A stretch of DNA of 5,585 bases, taken from NCBI GenBank assembly GCA_013331125.1, contig DUGW01000021.1, forward strand, positions 1-5,585, given 5' to 3'. The position numbers were made by a program, and so were the translations under genes. The notes beneath the pieces are model-generated. The model had not been told where the DNA came from. It searched no databases and was given only the letters and a program-made list of their open reading frames with translations. Numbering within the stretch: position 1 is the first letter of the stretch; each line of letters starts with the position of its first letter. Shown one piece after another: positions 4,497 to 5,585 of this stretch. This stretch comes from Candidatus Woesearchaeota archaeon (lineage in GTDB: Archaea > Nanoarchaeota > Nanoarchaeia > Woesearchaeales > UBA11576).

Positions 4497-5585
4497 ATGT
4501 TATACTACATCTTAGGAAGTGCTGTGTTGGCACTCATAGTCGCGTTGCTGTTCGCACTCGTGATCAAGAGGAAAGACGAAGGCACAGAGACCATGAAAAG
4601 GATATCAGGATACATACGCGAAGGGGCGATGGCATACCTGAAAAGACAATACAAATACCTCGCAGTGTTCGTGGTGTTTGTCGCGATCGTCCTTGCGGCT
4701 CTGATAAACTGGCAGACAGCAGTCTGCTTCGTGATCGGCGCAGTGCTGTCATTGCTGACAGGATTCATAGGCATGCGCATAGCGACACTTGCGAATGTCA
4801 GGACAGCAGCAGCTGCAAGGAAATCACTCAGCCCGGCCCTAAGAGTGGCTTTCTCATCCGGGACAGTTATGGGACTGAGCGTAGTGGGGCTCGGACTCTT
4901 AGGGGTGACCGTACTCTATCTCATATTCAAGTCGCCGGAGATAATCTTCGGCTACAGCTTCGGAGCAAGCTCAGTGGCACTTTTCGCGAGAGTAGGCGGA
5001 GGTATCTACACCAAAGCAGCTGACGTAGGCGCTGATCTGGTCGGTAAAGTCGAGGCCGGAATCCCGGAAGATGACCCCAGGAACCCTGCAGTGATAGCCG
5101 ATAACGTGGGAGACAATGTCGGCGATGTAGCAGGAATGGGAGCAGACCTTTTCGAGAGCTATGTAGGAAGCATCATCGCAGCGATGGCATTAGGATTCCT
5201 GCAGTTCAAGGAAGCAGGACTATGGTTCCCACTATACATCGCAGCACTAGGGATAGTCGCCTCGATAATAGGGACATTCTTCGTCAGGGCAAAACAGGAG
5301 AAGAGACTAGGACTTGCACTCAGAGTAGGACTCTGGATGGCAAGCGCAATCACTGTAGCAGGAGCATACTACATCAACATGTGGTTCTTCGACACACTGG
5401 CACCATTCTACGCAATGGTATCAGGACTCGTGGCAGGACTGGCGATAGGATACATCACCGAGTATTACACATCATACAATTACAAGCCGGTGAAGTTCAT
5501 AGCAGAGGCAAGCAAGACAGGAGCAGCGACAAACATAATACAGGGACTCGCAGTAGGCATGAGATCGACCGCACTGCCTGTGCTG
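4497..5585 (+). CDS. hppA: Membrane-bound ion-pumping pyrophosphatase, N-terminal part
   Basis: This integral membrane enzyme hydrolyses pyrophosphate and uses the energy to pump H+ or Na+ out of the cell. The 363 residues present run to the right edge; the family is usually about 650-750 residues, so roughly half is seen. Hydrophobic helices begin at once (residues 4-23, 54-72, 75-93, 118-143). The signature region is intact: [19 protein letters not shown] (168-186), the loop [10 protein letters not shown] (189-198) and [20 protein letters not shown] (202-221), which supply the Asp, Lys and Glu residues that bind Mg-pyrophosphate. EYYTS (322-326) and TGAATNII (341-348) are also family segments. 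Val211 stands where the K+-independent subfamily usually has Cys (GDCAG), which suggests a K+-dependent enzyme; the deciding Ala/Lys position lies beyond the window. Glu220 is at the position of the gate glutamate in Na+-pumping members, but some H+ pumps share it, so the ion is open. It is divergent from rtcB. Confidence 0.95.
   Translation, partial: MLYYILGSAVLALIVALLFALVIKRKDEGTETMKRISGYIREGAMAYLKRQYKYLAVFVVFVAIVLAALINWQTAVCFVIGAVLSLLTGFIGMRIATLANVRTAAAARKSLSPALRVAFSSGTVMGLSVVGLGLLGVTVLYLIFKSPEIIFGYSFGASSVALFARVGGGIYTKAADVGADLVGKVEAGIPEDDPRNPAVIADNVGDNVGDVAGMGADLFESYVGSIIAAMALGFLQFKEAGLWFPLYIAALGIVASIIGTFFVRAKQEKRLGLALRVGLWMASAITVAGAYYINMWFFDTLAPFYAMVSGLVAGLAIGYITEYYTSYNYKPVKFIAEASKTGAATNIIQGLAVGMRSTALPVL

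Noticed and set aside
4445..5023. A 192-codon plus frame overlapping the pyrophosphatase gene
   Set aside because: It is a +1/+2 frame shadow: its translation is rich in Arg, His and Ser without motifs, while the frame from 4497 carries the pyrophosphatase signature.

Overview
The window is archaeal. The evidence is a set of TATA boxes about 25-27 bp from predicted transcription starts, two genes whose TATA spacing implies leaderless mRNAs, a 3'-CCA-less type II tRNA, Shine-Dalgarno sites of the GAGGTG/GGTGAT type, an archaeal-style RtcB and a membrane pyrophosphatase. Codon choice favours AGA/AGG, ATA and A-ending codons, with moderate G+C. The lineage cannot be fixed from sequence reading alone: a euryarchaeon or a DPANN-type archaeon would both fit.

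Layout. Positions 1-1199, minus strand: an aspartate kinase that runs off the left edge without its last residues and stop. Positions 1200-1431: a non-coding stretch with a TATA box, a 97-nt segment bounded by a perfect 10-bp inverted repeat (candidate structured RNA), and the tRNA promoter. Positions 1432-1515, plus: tRNA-Leu(CAG). Positions 1613-2239, plus: a predicted secreted lipoprotein with a Pro/Ala/Glu-rich linker and an eight-cysteine domain. Positions 2292-2849, plus: an HD-domain phosphohydrolase of the YfbR/HDDC2 type. Positions 2867-4270, minus: rtcB, convergent with the HD gene and 17 bp from it. Positions 4271-4496: a divergent promoter region with three identical TATAAAAG octamers. 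Positions 4497-5585, plus: the N-terminal 363 residues of a membrane-bound ion-pumping pyrophosphatase, cut by the right edge.

The genes do not form one operon. Almost every gene has its own promoter, and they cover separate housekeeping tasks: amino-acid biosynthesis (aspartate family), decoding of CUG leucine codons, nucleotide clean-up, RNA ligation, and energy recovery from pyrophosphate. No mobile element, CRISPR array or defence system is visible. The parts least explained by known families are the 1251-1366 structured segment, a 13-nt direct repeat that brackets the tRNA, and the cysteine-rich lipoprotein.
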